Part shown: positions 24,805 through 33,170 of the stretch, one piece after another
How positions within the stretch are numbered: position 1 is the stretch's first letter
Layout of the letters: each line of letters starts with the position of its first letter
Assembly: GCA_964562375.1 (NCBI GenBank)
Contig: CAZLSW010000014.1
Location: 1-54,216 of the forward strand
Origin: JAJPXC01 sp964562375
GTDB taxonomy: Bacteria > Bacteroidota > Bacteroidia > Bacteroidales > Muribaculaceae
DNA: 54,216 bases
Reading direction: 5' to 3'
Notes under the pieces: generated by a model
Database searches by the model: none
What the model was told of the DNA's origin: nothing
What the model saw: the letters and a program-made list of their open reading frames with translations, nothing else
Position numbers and translations under genes: made by a program

Positions 24805-25311
24805 CTTTGGCTTGGGCATCTCGTCGCGGGGCGCAATTCCCCACCCACCCATGGGGAAGCGCCATGAGGAAAGTCCGGGCAACACAGAGCGCCATGCTTT
24901 CTAACGGAAAGGCGTCGGCAACGGCGCGGCAAGCGTGACAGAAAACAACCGCCCGAGCGAGTGGTGATTAGGTGATTAGGTAATTAGGGAGTAGTGAGTA
25001 ATCGCTATTAACTGAAAACTGAAAACTAAAAACTGAAAACTCCTTTGGCAAGGGTGAAAAGGCGGGGTAAGAGCCCACCGGGGAGCCTGGCGACAGGTTC
25101 CGCCGCATGTCCCATGGGTTGCAAGGTCAAGTATACCGGCATTTAAGGGTTGCTCGCCCATTGCCGGGGGGTAGACCGCTTTAGCCCGCGGGCAACCGCG
25201 CGGCATAGATAAATGACGAGACGCGACCGCCCTTGGCCGGGCCTGGCGTGACGCCACCGCCCAGCTTCGGGTAACAGGTCGCCGACATAACCCGGCTTAT
25301 CGTCCAATGCC
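24805..25311 (+). ncRNA. rnpB: RNase P RNA with an expanded P12
   Basis: Conserved cores in order: GAGGAAAGTCCGGGC (near 24866), ACAGAAAACAACCGCC (near 24938), AGGGTGAAAAGGCGGGGTAA (25050-25069), and the 3' part with ACCCGGCTTAT before P1. P1 pairs GGC-TTGGGC at 24809 with GTCCAA-T-GCC at 25302-25311. The RNA is the catalytic subunit that trims tRNA 5' ends. At about 507 nt it is roughly 100 nt longer than a usual type A RNA, because P12 (between CCGCC and GGCAAGGG) is filled with tandem repeats. A terminator follows at once. Confidence 0.93.
24964..25041 (+). repeat. Short tandem repeats inside P12 of rnpB
   Basis: Octamers of GTGATTAG type (24964-24989) are followed by heptamers ACTGAAA/ACTAAAA (25011-25041). 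The heptamer ACTGAAA is the same as that before sufE (41600-41620) and related to the AAACTAG tracts at 31083 and 38359. They sit in the one helix of RNase P RNA that tolerates length change. Confidence 0.85.
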
Positions 25312-25315
25312 ATCC

Positions 25316-25343
25316 AGGGGCGCCCCACCGAGGGCGCCCTTTC
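25316..25343 (+). terminator. Terminator of rnpB
   Basis: GGGGCGCCC and GGGCGCCC around CACCGA, followed by TTTC, directly after P1. Confidence 0.85.
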
Positions 25344-25365
25344 AATTGGATAAGATGTTATCATT

Positions 25366-25444
25366 TATTTATTCACTCGTTTATTCGTGTATTCGTTTAC
25401 TCGTGTATTCGAATGCACGAATGCCCGAATCAACGAGTGAGCGA
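25366..25444. repeat. CGAAT/CTCGT-type short tandem repeat tract
   Basis: Runs of 8-9 bp words such as TATTCGTG and ACTCGTGT turn into the inverse words (AATGCACG) halfway, giving a broad palindrome. Related tracts lie at 34499-34577 and 42079-42116. Confidence 0.7.
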
Positions 25445-25477
25445 CAGCAACACTACTGGCTATTAAGGCAGACTCCC

Positions 25478-26422
25478 TTAAAGCTTGAGGTTGCGGCGGA
25501 GGGCGGAGTAGCTTAGGCGCGACATGGCGGAGCGGCGGGTGAGGCGGCGCCAGTCTCCCGAGGTGATGTTGCGCCAGCGGTCGTCGGTCATGGCCAGTAG
25601 CTCGGGTCGAGGCTGAAATTCGGGGATGTCGGTGGGAACGGCTCCGCGGTTGTGGGGACAGACGTCGGAGCAGGTGTCGCAGCCGTAGACGCGGCCGTGG
25701 AGGTTGGTGTCGAGAGGAAATTCGCCGTGGTGCTCGATGGTGAGGTAGCTCAGGCAACGGCGGGCGTCGATGGTGAAGTCGTCGCGAATGGCATTGGCCG
25801 GGCATGCGTCGACACAGCGGCGGCATTTGCCGCAGGTGACGCGGCACGGCTCATCTGGCTCGTATTCCACGGTGGTGAGGATTTCGCCAAGGAAGAAATG
25901 GGTGCCCTGGCCGGGAACCACGAGCATCCCGGAGCGGCCGATGAAGCCTACGCCCGCTTGTTGCGCCCACCATCGCTCGCGCAAGGGAGCCGTGTCGACG
26001 CAGACGCGCGTGTCGCCGGGAAGCATCTCAGCGAGCTTTTGCAGGCGTTCTTTTACCACCCAGTGGTAGTCGAGCCCCCAGGCGTACATGGCTACTTGTG
26101 ACGCGCCGGGGCCGATACCATTTCCATCCTGCTGAGGGCGGTCGTGTGCCCCGCAGGTCACTGCGGGGTCGTTATAGTAATTAAAGGCGAGGGAGATCAC
26201 CGTGCGGGCGCCGGGGAGTAGCTCGCGCGGGTCGGCGCGCAGGGCGTCGTATTTCTCGAGGTAGCCCATGGTGCCGTGGCAACCCTCGGCGAGCCAGCGG
26301 CGGTATTTGTCAACCTCGGCTTCGGGCAACGCGTCGGCCCGGGCAAAGCCTATGCGGCTGGCCCCCAAGGCGAAAGCCGCTCGACGCAGGTCGTCCTTAC
26401 ATGGGCAGGGGGAGGAACTCAT
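25478..26422 (-). CDS. queG: Epoxyqueuosine reductase
   Basis: 314 residues, normal length. It reduces epoxyqueuosine to queuosine in tRNA with cobalamin and two 4Fe-4S clusters. The N-terminal cobalamin-binding half contains GCHGTMGYL (48-55), VISLAFNYY (75-83) and GLDYHWVVKERLQ (116-128). The ferredoxin part shows CGKCRRCVDACP (Cys197, 200, 203, 207) and CDTCSDVCPHN (Cys248, 251, 255), plus Cys193 and Cys223. It is the last gene of the DUF2723-deacetylase-queG operon; its start overlaps the deacetylase gene by 26 bp. Translation may be coupled. An upstream cobalamin riboswitch is not seen. Confidence 0.95.
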   Translation of the reverse strand: MSSSPCPCKDDLRRAAFALGASRIGFARADALPEAEVDKYRRWLAEGCHGTMGYLEKYDALRADPRELLPGARTVISLAFNYYNDPAVTCGAHDRPQQDGNGIGPGASQVAMYAWGLDYHWVVKERLQKLAEMLPGDTRVCVDTAPLRERWWAQQAGVGFIGRSGMLVVPGQGTHFFLGEILTTVEYEPDEPCRVTCGKCRRCVDACPANAIRDDFTIDARRCLSYLTIEHHGEFPLDTNLHGRVYGCDTCSDVCPHNRGAVPTDIPEFQPRPELLAMTDDRWRNITSGDWRRLTRRSAMSRLSYSALRRNLKL

Positions 26423-27032
26423 ATCCTTGCGATTTGAGCCACTCGATGGCGCGGGGTAGGGCGTAGGTCATGTTTACCTCGGCTTTCAGGGAGTCGTGGA
26501 ACACGATGATGGAGCCGTTGCGTGCGTAGCGCTTCACGTTGTCGAGCACGCGCTGCGGGGTGACCTTTTTGGAATAGTCGCGGGTGATGAGGTCGTACAT
26601 CACCAGGTTGTAATGCTCCTTGATCACCTTGGCTTGACCCCAGCGTATCAGCCCGTGGGGCGGACGGAACAGGGGTGAGTCGATCAGGTTGGCGGCCTCG
26701 GTGATGTCGCGCAAGTACTTGATCGACGGTTCTTTGAAACCCTGCAGGTGGTGCATCGTGTGGTTGCCGTAGCTGTGGCCGCGACGGCGCACCTCTTCGA
26801 GCAGCTCGGGGTGTCGGCGCACGTTGTCGCCCACCATGAAGAACGTGGCCTTCACCTGATAGTGGTCGAGCACATCGAGCACCCACGGTGTCACCTCGGG
26901 GATTGGTCCGTCGTCGAATGTGAGGTAGACCACCTTGCGACGCTTGCGCTTAATGCGCCATATCGCCTCGGGGAAGATGAGGCGATATGGCAATGGCGGA
27001 CGCTCAATCAGGGAGCTGCCTAAGCGTATCAT
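26397..27032 (-). CDS. Polysaccharide deacetylase (NodB/CE4) family protein
   Basis: 211 residues with no signal peptide. NodB motif 1 is TFDDGP (Asp40-Asp41), motif 2 is GNHTMHH (metal ligands His91 and His95), motif 3 is FRPPHG (122-127), and later VMYDLITRDYSK and IIVFHDS follow. CE4 enzymes remove N-acetyl groups from glycan polymers with a divalent metal. The short N-terminus (SLIERPPLPYRLIFPEAIWRI) resembles Bacteroidetes deacetylases next to DUF2723 genes. It overlaps the DUF2723 stop by 4 bp and queG by 26 bp. Substrate unknown; the DUF2723 neighbour points to the envelope. Confidence 0.9.
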   Translation of the reverse strand: MIRLGSSLIERPPLPYRLIFPEAIWRIKRKRRKVVYLTFDDGPIPEVTPWVLDVLDHYQVKATFFMVGDNVRRHPELLEEVRRRGHSYGNHTMHHLQGFKEPSIKYLRDITEAANLIDSPLFRPPHGLIRWGQAKVIKEHYNLVMYDLITRDYSKKVTPQRVLDNVKRYARNGSIIVFHDSLKAEVNMTYALPRAIEWLKSQGYEFLPLPM

Positions 27033-30000
27033 TTTTGAAGCATTTGGTTGAAGCCGTCGACATCAAAGTTGATCTCGTCGAGCTGGTCGCTAAGCTCATC
27101 GATGTCGCCACCCGAGTAGGCGTAGCTCTGGATAAGCTGCATCAGGTAGGTGGGCACATAGCGGTCGACGCGGGTCAACGTGTTGTAATGGCCCGAATGG
27201 ATAAGGCTCTGATAATAGGTGTAATAGGGGGCGTAGCGCATGATCTCGTCGTTGAGGATCTTGATGCCCTTGGCTTTCACCTTGTCGTCGTGGGTAGCGG
27301 CGCCGAGAGCCACGTAGAGGTCGCCAATCTCCTTGCCCACCTGGATGGAGTAGGGCGACTGCTTCACGGGCAGTTTCTCTTGCATCAGGTCGAGCACGTT
27401 GATGGCCTTGGCAAACTTCTCGGCGGCGGCCACCGAGTCGGCGATCTCGGGGTTATCCTCCAGTTCCACACCCTCGTTGTAAAGGGAGGTGGCGAGGGTG
27501 ACGATTGCCGAGCGGTGGGTGGTGACCATGCGGCGCACGGTCTCGTCGAGGTAGAGGTTCTTGCCTGAGTCGAGGCCACCCCAGCGGAACTTGTTCATCA
27601 CCACGTCATACATCCGCTCGGTGTCAGCCGGGATGTCGTATTGCTCGGGATCGTTGGTCAAGAACGGGGTCACTTGATAGGCGAGACCCGTGTTGAGCAT
27701 ATAGCGGTTGAAATCGAGGTAGTAGTTGTCGGGGACGGTCATCGCGAAGTAGACGGGGCGGTCGAAGCCCTTGGCGGCTGAGGTAGCGATGATGTCGAGC
27801 GACAGCACTTGCGACAGGTTCAAGCCGCCGTCTTGCAGGGTGGCACGCGGCTCGCTGAGGTAGACGTGGAGAGCCTCCTCGGCGGCTTGTGCCTCTTTGT
27901 CGGTAATTACGCCGTTGGCCTTGGCTTTCTCGATGTCAACGGGCACGAACACGCGGTCGTACTTCCACTCGGGCAGACCATAGGCGTTCTTGTCGCTCTC
28001 GGGCGACGCGAACCATTTCAGAGCGGCCTGTGCCGACACCTCCTCGGCGGCCGGGTCGAGGATGTAGGAGAACTGCTTGCGGTCGTAGCCGTAGACGGTA
28101 GCGGGGGTTTGCATGTCGATCGCGGGCGCGTCGTAGGCGGGGATGCGCTGCTGGTTGGCGTACCAGTCGGTGGTCAAGTAGGAAAGGTTGACCACGCGCA
28201 CGTCGGTGCGATAGCCCTCCACCTCCTGGGCGTACCACAGGGGGAATGTGTCGTTGTCGCCGTTGGTGAAAATGATGCCGTTGGGACCTACCGACGACAG
28301 GTAGTTCATACCGAAGTCGCGGGTGGTGTAGCGCCCCGAGCGGTCGTGGTCGTCCCACGTCTGGGATACCATCTGGATGGGCACGAACAGGCCGATGGCG
28401 CAAGCAACGATGGCCCAAGCAAGGGAATTTTTGTTGTCGAAAATTTCGGGATTCTCGGGATTCTCGTGAATCTCGGGATTCTCGGGATTTCCGGGATTTC
28501 CGTGATTTTCGGCGGCTTTCTTGGCGGCTTTCCCCTTAAGATAGAGCGAGAGCCACCACCATATAGCGGCCACGCCCATGCCCACCCAAATGGCGAAGGC
28601 GTAGAACGAGCCGGCGAAGGCGTAGTCGCGCTCGCGAGGCTGGGTGGGAGTCTGGTTGAGGTATAGCACGATAGCGATACCGGTCATGAAGAACAGGAAG
28701 AAGATTACCCAGAACTGCTCAATGCCGCGCTTTGACAGGAACGCCTGCCAAATCAGGCCGAGGATGCCCAACAACAGCGGCAACATGTAGAACACGTTGT
28801 GGCCCTTGTTGCCCTTGCCCAGCTCGTCGGGCAGTAACGACTGGTCGCCCAAGCGCAGGTTGTCGATCACGGGGATACCCGAGATCCAGTTGCCGTGGTT
28901 GGGCTCGCCGTTGCCCTGGATGTCATTTTGACGTCCGGCGAAATTCCACATGAAGTAGCGCCAGTACATGTGCACGAGCTGGTAGTTGAGGAAGAACGCC
29001 ATGTTCTGGGCGAAAGTGGGTTTGGCTCGGTATTCGGTGCGCCAAGGCTCGCCGTTGGAGTCGACGTAGAGAGGCACTTCCACCTGCTGGAGGTCGGCCT
29101 CGTTGATGTTGGCCCACGAGAGGTACTCACCGCGGTGCTTACCCGAGTACATGCGTGTGAATATCATGTCCAAGCCGGGGGTCATGGCGTAGTCGGGCAC
29201 CGGTGAGGTGGGCACGTATTGGTCGGGCTCGTCGGGAGAGGCTTTCACTTTCTTGGCCCAGGAGGTTTTGTAACCGTTGACCACGGGGTCGAGCTTGCCG
29301 TCGGGAGTGACTTGATAGAGGATGCTGGAGCCGAACGTCTGGCCGTAGAACAGGGGGCGGTCGCCGTACTGCTCGCGGTTGAGGTAGGAGCTGAGGGCGA
29401 AAACGTTATCGGGGGAGTTTTGGTTGACGGGCGGGTTGGCGTCGGAGCGAATTAGCAGCAAAGCGTAGCTCGAGTAGCCGATAAACATCACCAAGATGGA
29501 GATGGCGGTGATGTTCAATATCCTGATATGCAGCTTCTTGCAGAACACGAAGAAGTAAAGCACCATGCCCAGCACAATCAGCACGGGAATCCACATCGAC
29601 GAGCCGATGAACGGGATGCCCGAAAGCAATACCGAGAGGATGAACGACACCTTGATAGCCAAGGGGTTGCGTTGGCGGTAAAGCTCGGCGATACACCAGA
29701 TGAAGGCGGCGAAGAACAGGATTGCGTAGAGCAGCACGCCCGAGTTGTAGCCCCACCCGAGGCAGTTGACGGCAAAGAGGTCGAAATATTGCGCAACCTC
29801 CACAAAACCAGGCACTAAGCCGTATAGAATCAATCCCACGATGATTGCCGAGATACCCAGGGCAATGAGCGATCCGGTGGCCGTGGTGTTCTTAAACTTG
29901 CGGTAGTAGATCACCAGCACGATGGCGGGGATACACAGCAGGTTCAACAGGTGTACAGCGATTGAAATACCTATCACATAGGCGATTAGAATCAAGTAGC

Positions 30001-30529
30001 GGTCGCTGTGGGGCTGGTCGGCACGGTTTTCCCATTTGAGGATGAGCCAGAACACCAGGGCGGTGCAGAACGACGAAAAGGCGTAAACCTCTCCCTCGAC
30101 AGCCGAGAACCAGAAGGTGTCGCTCCAGGTGTAAACCAAAGCGCCGCACACGCCCGAGCCCATAATGGCCAGCATTTTGGGCCATGAGATTTCCTTGGCA
30201 TCATCCTTGACAATCAAGCGTTTAACCAAGTGGGTGATGGTCCAGAACAGCAATAGGATTGTGCCAGCGCTGAGCAATGCCGACATGGAGTTGACGGCCA
30301 CCGAGGCCACTTGGGCCGAGCCGCCGAACAGGGTGATGAAGAAACGGGCCGTAAGCATGAAGATGGGGTTGCCTGGCGGGTGGCCCACTTCAAGTTTGTA
30401 GCCTTGGGTAATAAACTCGGGACAGTCCCAGAAACTTGCCGTCGGCTCGATGGTCAACAAGTAAGTCACGGCGGCAATGACAAAGCAAAGCCAGCCCAGG
30501 GAGTTGTTAATCAGATTGTATTTCTTCAT
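27029..30529 (-). CDS. DUF2723 membrane protein, PMT-like
   Basis: 1166 residues. Residues 1 to about 690 hold 11-13 membrane helices. The DUF2723 signature is at the start: EPTASFWDCPEFITQGYKLE then VGHPPGNPIF, where the acidic/aromatic loop resembles the active-site loop of protein O-mannosyltransferases. The C-terminal 450 residues are soluble, with YRTDVRVVNLSYLTTDWY and helical TPR-like segments. Family members are proposed GT-C-fold glycosyltransferases that use lipid-linked sugar. A low-complexity insert of Asn-Pro-Glu type (residues about 673-696) sits after the last helix and is coded by a tandem 9-bp repeat found also between genes. Leads the operon with the deacetylase and queG. 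Confidence 0.85.
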   Translation of the reverse strand: MKKYNLINNSLGWLCFVIAAVTYLLTIEPTASFWDCPEFITQGYKLEVGHPPGNPIFMLTARFFITLFGGSAQVASVAVNSMSALLSAGTILLLFWTITHLVKRLIVKDDAKEISWPKMLAIMGSGVCGALVYTWSDTFWFSAVEGEVYAFSSFCTALVFWLILKWENRADQPHSDRYLILIAYVIGISIAVHLLNLLCIPAIVLVIYYRKFKNTTATGSLIALGISAIIVGLILYGLVPGFVEVAQYFDLFAVNCLGWGYNSGVLLYAILFFAAFIWCIAELYRQRNPLAIKVSFILSVLLSGIPFIGSSMWIPVLIVLGMVLYFFVFCKKLHIRILNITAISILVMFIGYSSYALLLIRSDANPPVNQNSPDNVFALSSYLNREQYGDRPLFYGQTFGSSILYQVTPDGKLDPVVNGYKTSWAKKVKASPDEPDQYVPTSPVPDYAMTPGLDMIFTRMYSGKHRGEYLSWANINEADLQQVEVPLYVDSNGEPWRTEYRAKPTFAQNMAFFLNYQLVHMYWRYFMWNFAGRQNDIQGNGEPNHGNWISGIPVIDNLRLGDQSLLPDELGKGNKGHNVFYMLPLLLGILGLIWQAFLSKRGIEQFWVIFFLFFMTGIAIVLYLNQTPTQPRERDYAFAGSFYAFAIWVGMGVAAIWWWLSLYLKGKAAKKAAENHGNPGNPENPEIHENPENPEIFDNKNSLAWAIVACAIGLFVPIQMVSQTWDDHDRSGRYTTRDFGMNYLSSVGPNGIIFTNGDNDTFPLWYAQEVEGYRTDVRVVNLSYLTTDWYANQQRIPAYDAPAIDMQTPATVYGYDRKQFSYILDPAAEEVSAQAALKWFASPESDKNAYGLPEWKYDRVFVPVDIEKAKANGVITDKEAQAAEEALHVYLSEPRATLQDGGLNLSQVLSLDIIATSAAKGFDRPVYFAMTVPDNYYLDFNRYMLNTGLAYQVTPFLTNDPEQYDIPADTERMYDVVMNKFRWGGLDSGKNLYLDETVRRMVTTHRSAIVTLATSLYNEGVELEDNPEIADSVAAAEKFAKAINVLDLMQEKLPVKQSPYSIQVGKEIGDLYVALGAATHDDKVKAKGIKILNDEIMRYAPYYTYYQSLIHSGHYNTLTRVDRYVPTYLMQLIQSYAYSGGDIDELSDQLDEINFDVDGFNQMLQK
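28441..28512 (-). repeat. In-frame 9-bp tandem repeat inside the DUF2723 gene
   Basis: About eight units of GAGAATCCC/GGAAATCCC (minus strand), coding for Glu-Asn-Pro/Gly-Asn-Pro repeats. The 9-mer GGAAATCCC is the same one repeated in non-coding DNA at 41537-41600. Confidence 0.9.
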
Positions 30530-30568
30530 CAGCTAATGTATCGTAATCTCCCACAGAAAACGCAGATA

Positions 30569-30595
30569 GCACAGAAATATTGTGAATTTCTGTGC
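30569..30595. terminator. Hairpin between the TM2 gene and DUF2723
   Basis: GCACAGAAAT/ATTTCTGTGC forms a perfect 10-bp stem with a 7-nt loop. It could end the TM2 transcript (minus strand) though no T-run follows. No separate DUF2723 promoter is visible. Confidence 0.5.
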
Positions 30596-30619
30596 TTTCT
30601 CCGGGAGACCGCTATAAAT

Positions 30620-31069
30620 TTAAAACAGGGGTAGGATGGACTTGGAGTAAACGAACTTGCGCTCAAACTCCTGATTGGACATGGTCAACATCAGGATACC
30701 CTGGATAAGGGTGAGGATACTCCAGATGCCGCAGGTGCAAAGGGACAGCAGGATGGTGATGAATCCGCCGCCGATCTTGCCGAGATAGAAGTATTGCACG
30801 CCAAGGCCGCCGAGAAGGATGGCGAGGACACCGGCTACCACCTGGCTCTTGCCGGAGGACCCTACGTACTGGCCGGGCTGCTGGGGAGGATAAGCCTGAT
30901 GGTTTTGTGCCAGGATATCCATCAGTTCGGGCACGGTGTAGGCGGCTTGCCAAGCGGGCATGCCTTCGCGCCATACTTGCGAATTGGGGTTCAAGCCGTA
31001 GCTGAGGAGCTGGTGAGCATCCATGGGTCCAACTTGCTGGCCGTTGTAAGCGATGTAATATTGAGCCAT
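30620..31069 (-). CDS. GYF_2 and TM2 domain membrane protein
   Basis: 149 residues. Residues 1-50 form a GYF_2 domain (YYIAYNGQQVGPMDAHQLL, WREGMPAWQAAYTVPEL), a small peptide-binding fold often fused to membrane proteins. A Pro/Gln-rich linker (about 58-70) follows. A TM2 domain with two helices has the hallmark GGLGVQYFYLGKIGGG near residue 87 and a CTCGIWSILTLIQGI second helix. It sits in the inner membrane with an unknown role. Its upstream region is a heptamer repeat tract that runs into the assembly gap, so promoter and spacing to pfkA are not known. Confidence 0.85.
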   Translation of the reverse strand: MAQYYIAYNGQQVGPMDAHQLLSYGLNPNSQVWREGMPAWQAAYTVPELMDILAQNHQAYPPQQPGQYVGSSGKSQVVAGVLAILLGGLGVQYFYLGKIGGGFITILLSLCTCGIWSILTLIQGILMLTMSNQEFERKFVYSKSILPLF

Positions 31070-31082
31070 TTTGAGTATAAAA

Positions 31083-31143
31083 GTTTCTGGTTTCTAGTTT
31101 CTAGTTTCTAGTTTTAAGTTTTAAGTTTTAAGTTTTAAGTTTT
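31083..31143. repeat. Heptamer tandem repeat (AGTTTCT, then AAGTTTT)
   Basis: About eight 7-bp units, first AGTTTCT then AAGTTTT type, run directly into the gap. Same family as 38359-38431. Confidence 0.85.
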
Positions 31144-31153
31144 NNNNNNNNNN
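31144..31153. other. Assembly gap (10 N)
   Basis: Ten N bases, a conventional placeholder; true length unknown. It lies at the end of a tandem repeat tract, the likely cause. Confidence 1.
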
Positions 31154-31157
31154 ATCT

Positions 31158-31216
31158 TTAAGCCCCCGTTTCGGGGGTTTGGGGGCCGATCCGTTTCGGG
31201 GGTTTGGGGGCCGATT
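31158..31216 (-). terminator. pfkA terminator with duplicated hairpin
   Basis: On the minus strand CCCCCGAAACGGGGG is followed by CTTAAAGAT. A second copy of the TCGGCCCCCAAACCCCCG text precedes it at a 25-bp period. The same motif follows the crp gene at 38487. Confidence 0.7.
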
Positions 31217-32197
31217 CTAAATCGAAAGGCGGCGCAGGGTGTTGAGCAGGTCGCGGTTGATGGGCTTGTCGTTCTTGATGGCCTTGGTGAACGGCACGTA
31301 AACGATTTCGTCGTTCTTGATACCGATCATCACGTTGCGCTGGTCGTCGAGCAGGGCGTCGATAGCGGCCGCGCCCATGCGGGAGGCGAGGATACGGTCG
31401 TGGGCCGTGGGCGAGCCGCCACGCTGCAAGTGACCGAGGATGGTTACGCGCACGTCGTAGCCGGGCCACTCGTTCTTCACGCGCTCGGCCAGGGCCATGG
31501 CACCACCGGTGACAGGGCTCTCGGCAACAAGCACGATCGACGAGTTCTTGCTCTTGCGGAAACCGTTCTGGATGAGTTCGCCCAGCTGGTCGACCTCAGT
31601 GGAGATCTCGGGGATGATCGCCGCCTCGGCTCCTGACGCGATAGCGCCGTTGAGAGCGAGGAAGCCGGCGTCGCGGCCCATCACCTCGATGAAGAACAAG
31701 CGCTCGTGGCTGGTGGCGGTGTCGCGGATCTTGTCGACACACTGCATGATGGTGTTCAAGGCCGTGTCATAGCCGATGGTGGTATCGGTGCCGTAGAGGT
31801 CGTTGTCGATGGTGCCGGGCAGGCCGATGATGGGGAAGTTGAACTCGTTGGCGAAGATGCGGGCACCGGTCAATGAGCCGTCACCACCGATCACTACCAT
31901 GGCGTCGATCTCGTGACGACGCAGGATGTCGTAGGCCAGCTGGCGGCCTTCGGGGGTCTGGAACTCCTTGCAGCGGGCGGTTTTGAGGATGGTACCACCC
32001 ATCTGGATGATGTTGGAGACGTTTTGGGTCTTGAAGTCGACGATTTCGTCGGTAATCAGGCCGCGATAGCCACGATAGATACCCTTTACTTTAAAACCAC
32101 TGAAAATGGCGGAACGGGTCACCGCGCGGATGGCCGCATTCATGCCCGGGGCGTCGCCTCCCGAGGTGAGGATGCCGATGGTTTTGATCTCTGCCAT
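31217..32197 (-). CDS. pfkA: ATP-dependent 6-phosphofructokinase
   Basis: 326 residues, standard bacterial length. ATP site: TSGGDAPGMN (11-20) and GGDGSLTGA. Fructose-6-phosphate and catalytic site: PGTIDNDLYGTD with the base Asp in TIDND, then VMGRDAGFLAL. It phosphorylates fructose-6-phosphate in glycolysis (EC 2.7.1.11). The Asp/Gly pattern GGDGS marks an ATP-using rather than a pyrophosphate-using enzyme. It stands alone with its own promoter (box at 32250-32257) and terminator. Confidence 0.97.
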   Translation of the reverse strand: MAEIKTIGILTSGGDAPGMNAAIRAVTRSAIFSGFKVKGIYRGYRGLITDEIVDFKTQNVSNIIQMGGTILKTARCKEFQTPEGRQLAYDILRRHEIDAMVVIGGDGSLTGARIFANEFNFPIIGLPGTIDNDLYGTDTTIGYDTALNTIMQCVDKIRDTATSHERLFFIEVMGRDAGFLALNGAIASGAEAAIIPEISTEVDQLGELIQNGFRKSKNSSIVLVAESPVTGGAMALAERVKNEWPGYDVRVTILGHLQRGGSPTAHDRILASRMGAAAIDALLDDQRNVMIGIKNDEIVYVPFTKAIKNDKPINRDLLNTLRRLSI

Positions 32198-32249
32198 TGC
32201 TTAATTCCTATTTAATTGTGAGTAAATTCGATATGAATGGTAAATTACG

Positions 32250-32257
32250 CGAAGATA
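32250..32257 (-). promoter_or_regulatory. -7 box of pfkA
   Basis: TATCTTCG on the minus strand, 52 nt before the start codon. The upstream -33 position would fall inside the preceding terminator. Confidence 0.5.
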
Positions 32258-32258
32258 A

Positions 32259-32280
32259 GAAAAAAGCCGATATTATCGGC
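32259..32280 (-). terminator. Terminator of the metal permease gene
   Basis: On the minus strand GCCGA-TAATA-TCGGC is followed by six T and CTT. Confidence 0.85.
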
Positions 32281-32298
32281 CGTTAAAAGTCGTTTTAT

Positions 32299-33117
32299 TT
32301 ATTTTGACGCGAGTTTTTTGCCAAAGGTTGCGCCCACGCGGGCCAAAATGTACACGGCGGCCATCACTATCACGATCAGGGCCGAGCATGGCACGTCGAT
32401 CACCGTGGACAGCGCCAAACCCCCCAAGCACGTTACCACCGAAATCCCCACCGACAAGCCCATGATTTTGCCGAAACGGTGGGCGAAAATCTCGGCGGTC
32501 ATCTGCGGCAGCGAAAGCATCGACATCAACAACATCACACCCACAAGCCTTATGGTCAACACCACGCAAATGGCCACCAACACGGTCATTGTCAGCGAGA
32601 TAAGCGTGGAGCGTAGCCCAGCCACCCGGGCGAAATCGGCGTCGAAAGCCACAGCCACTATCTCGCGATATTTCCAAGCCATAAACCCCAGCAACACAAC
32701 GATATAAATCGAGAACGCCCATAGGTCGGAGGTGCTGATTGTCAGGATGTTGCCGAAAAGGAAAGTGTTCAATTCGGGCACATAGCCTGGGGTGAGGAAC
32801 ACAAACAGCACGCCGATGGCCATGCCTATCGACCATACCACGGCGATGGCTGAATCCTCGCGCACGCGATGACGCGCCGCCATCCACTCCACCCCCAATG
32901 ATGAGGCTACGGCAAATACGCCGGCCATAAGTATGGGGTTGATTCCCAGGAAGTAACCGAGTCCCAAGCCGCCGAAACAGGCATGGGTTACACCCCCCGA
33001 AATGGCCACAAGGCGTCGGGCGATGATGTAGGTGCCGATGACGGCCGCGGCCACCGAGATTATCAGCACCCCGGCGATGGCGTTCTGGAAAAATGAGTAT
33101 TGGAGTATGTCGCCCAT
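32299..33117 (-). CDS. ABC-3 family metal transporter permease
   Basis: 272 residues, eight or nine membrane helices, matching ZnuB/MntB-type permeases: the opening FFQNAIAGVLIISVAAAVIG then TYIIARRLVAISGGVTHACF, and the coupling segment FDADFARVAGL. It would form the membrane channel of a zinc or manganese importer together with an ATPase and a binding protein. Neither partner is adjacent: the next gene upstream is the SRP RNA, so partners must be elsewhere. The metal cannot be told from the sequence. The gene starts 53 nt after the SRP RNA's 3' end, and ffs-terminator read-through could supply its transcript. Confidence 0.88.
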   Translation of the reverse strand: MGDILQYSFFQNAIAGVLIISVAAAVIGTYIIARRLVAISGGVTHACFGGLGLGYFLGINPILMAGVFAVASSLGVEWMAARHRVREDSAIAVVWSIGMAIGVLFVFLTPGYVPELNTFLFGNILTISTSDLWAFSIYIVVLLGFMAWKYREIVAVAFDADFARVAGLRSTLISLTMTVLVAICVVLTIRLVGVMLLMSMLSLPQMTAEIFAHRFGKIMGLSVGISVVTCLGGLALSTVIDVPCSALIVIVMAAVYILARVGATFGKKLASK

Positions 33118-33159
33118 GGCTCTACCTGATTTTGAGGTAATCTATTGGTTGTCAAATGG

Positions 33160-33170
33160 GTACAAAAAAG
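33160..33170 (-). terminator. T-run after the SRP RNA
   Basis: The closing stem of the SRP RNA (GGGTAAG/CTTACCC) is followed on the minus strand by six T. Confidence 0.7.

Noticed and set aside
25366..25444. CRISPR array, because of short regular repeats.
   Set aside because: Units are 8-9 bp with no unique spacers and no cas genes. These are simple tandem repeats; the same applies to the other tracts.
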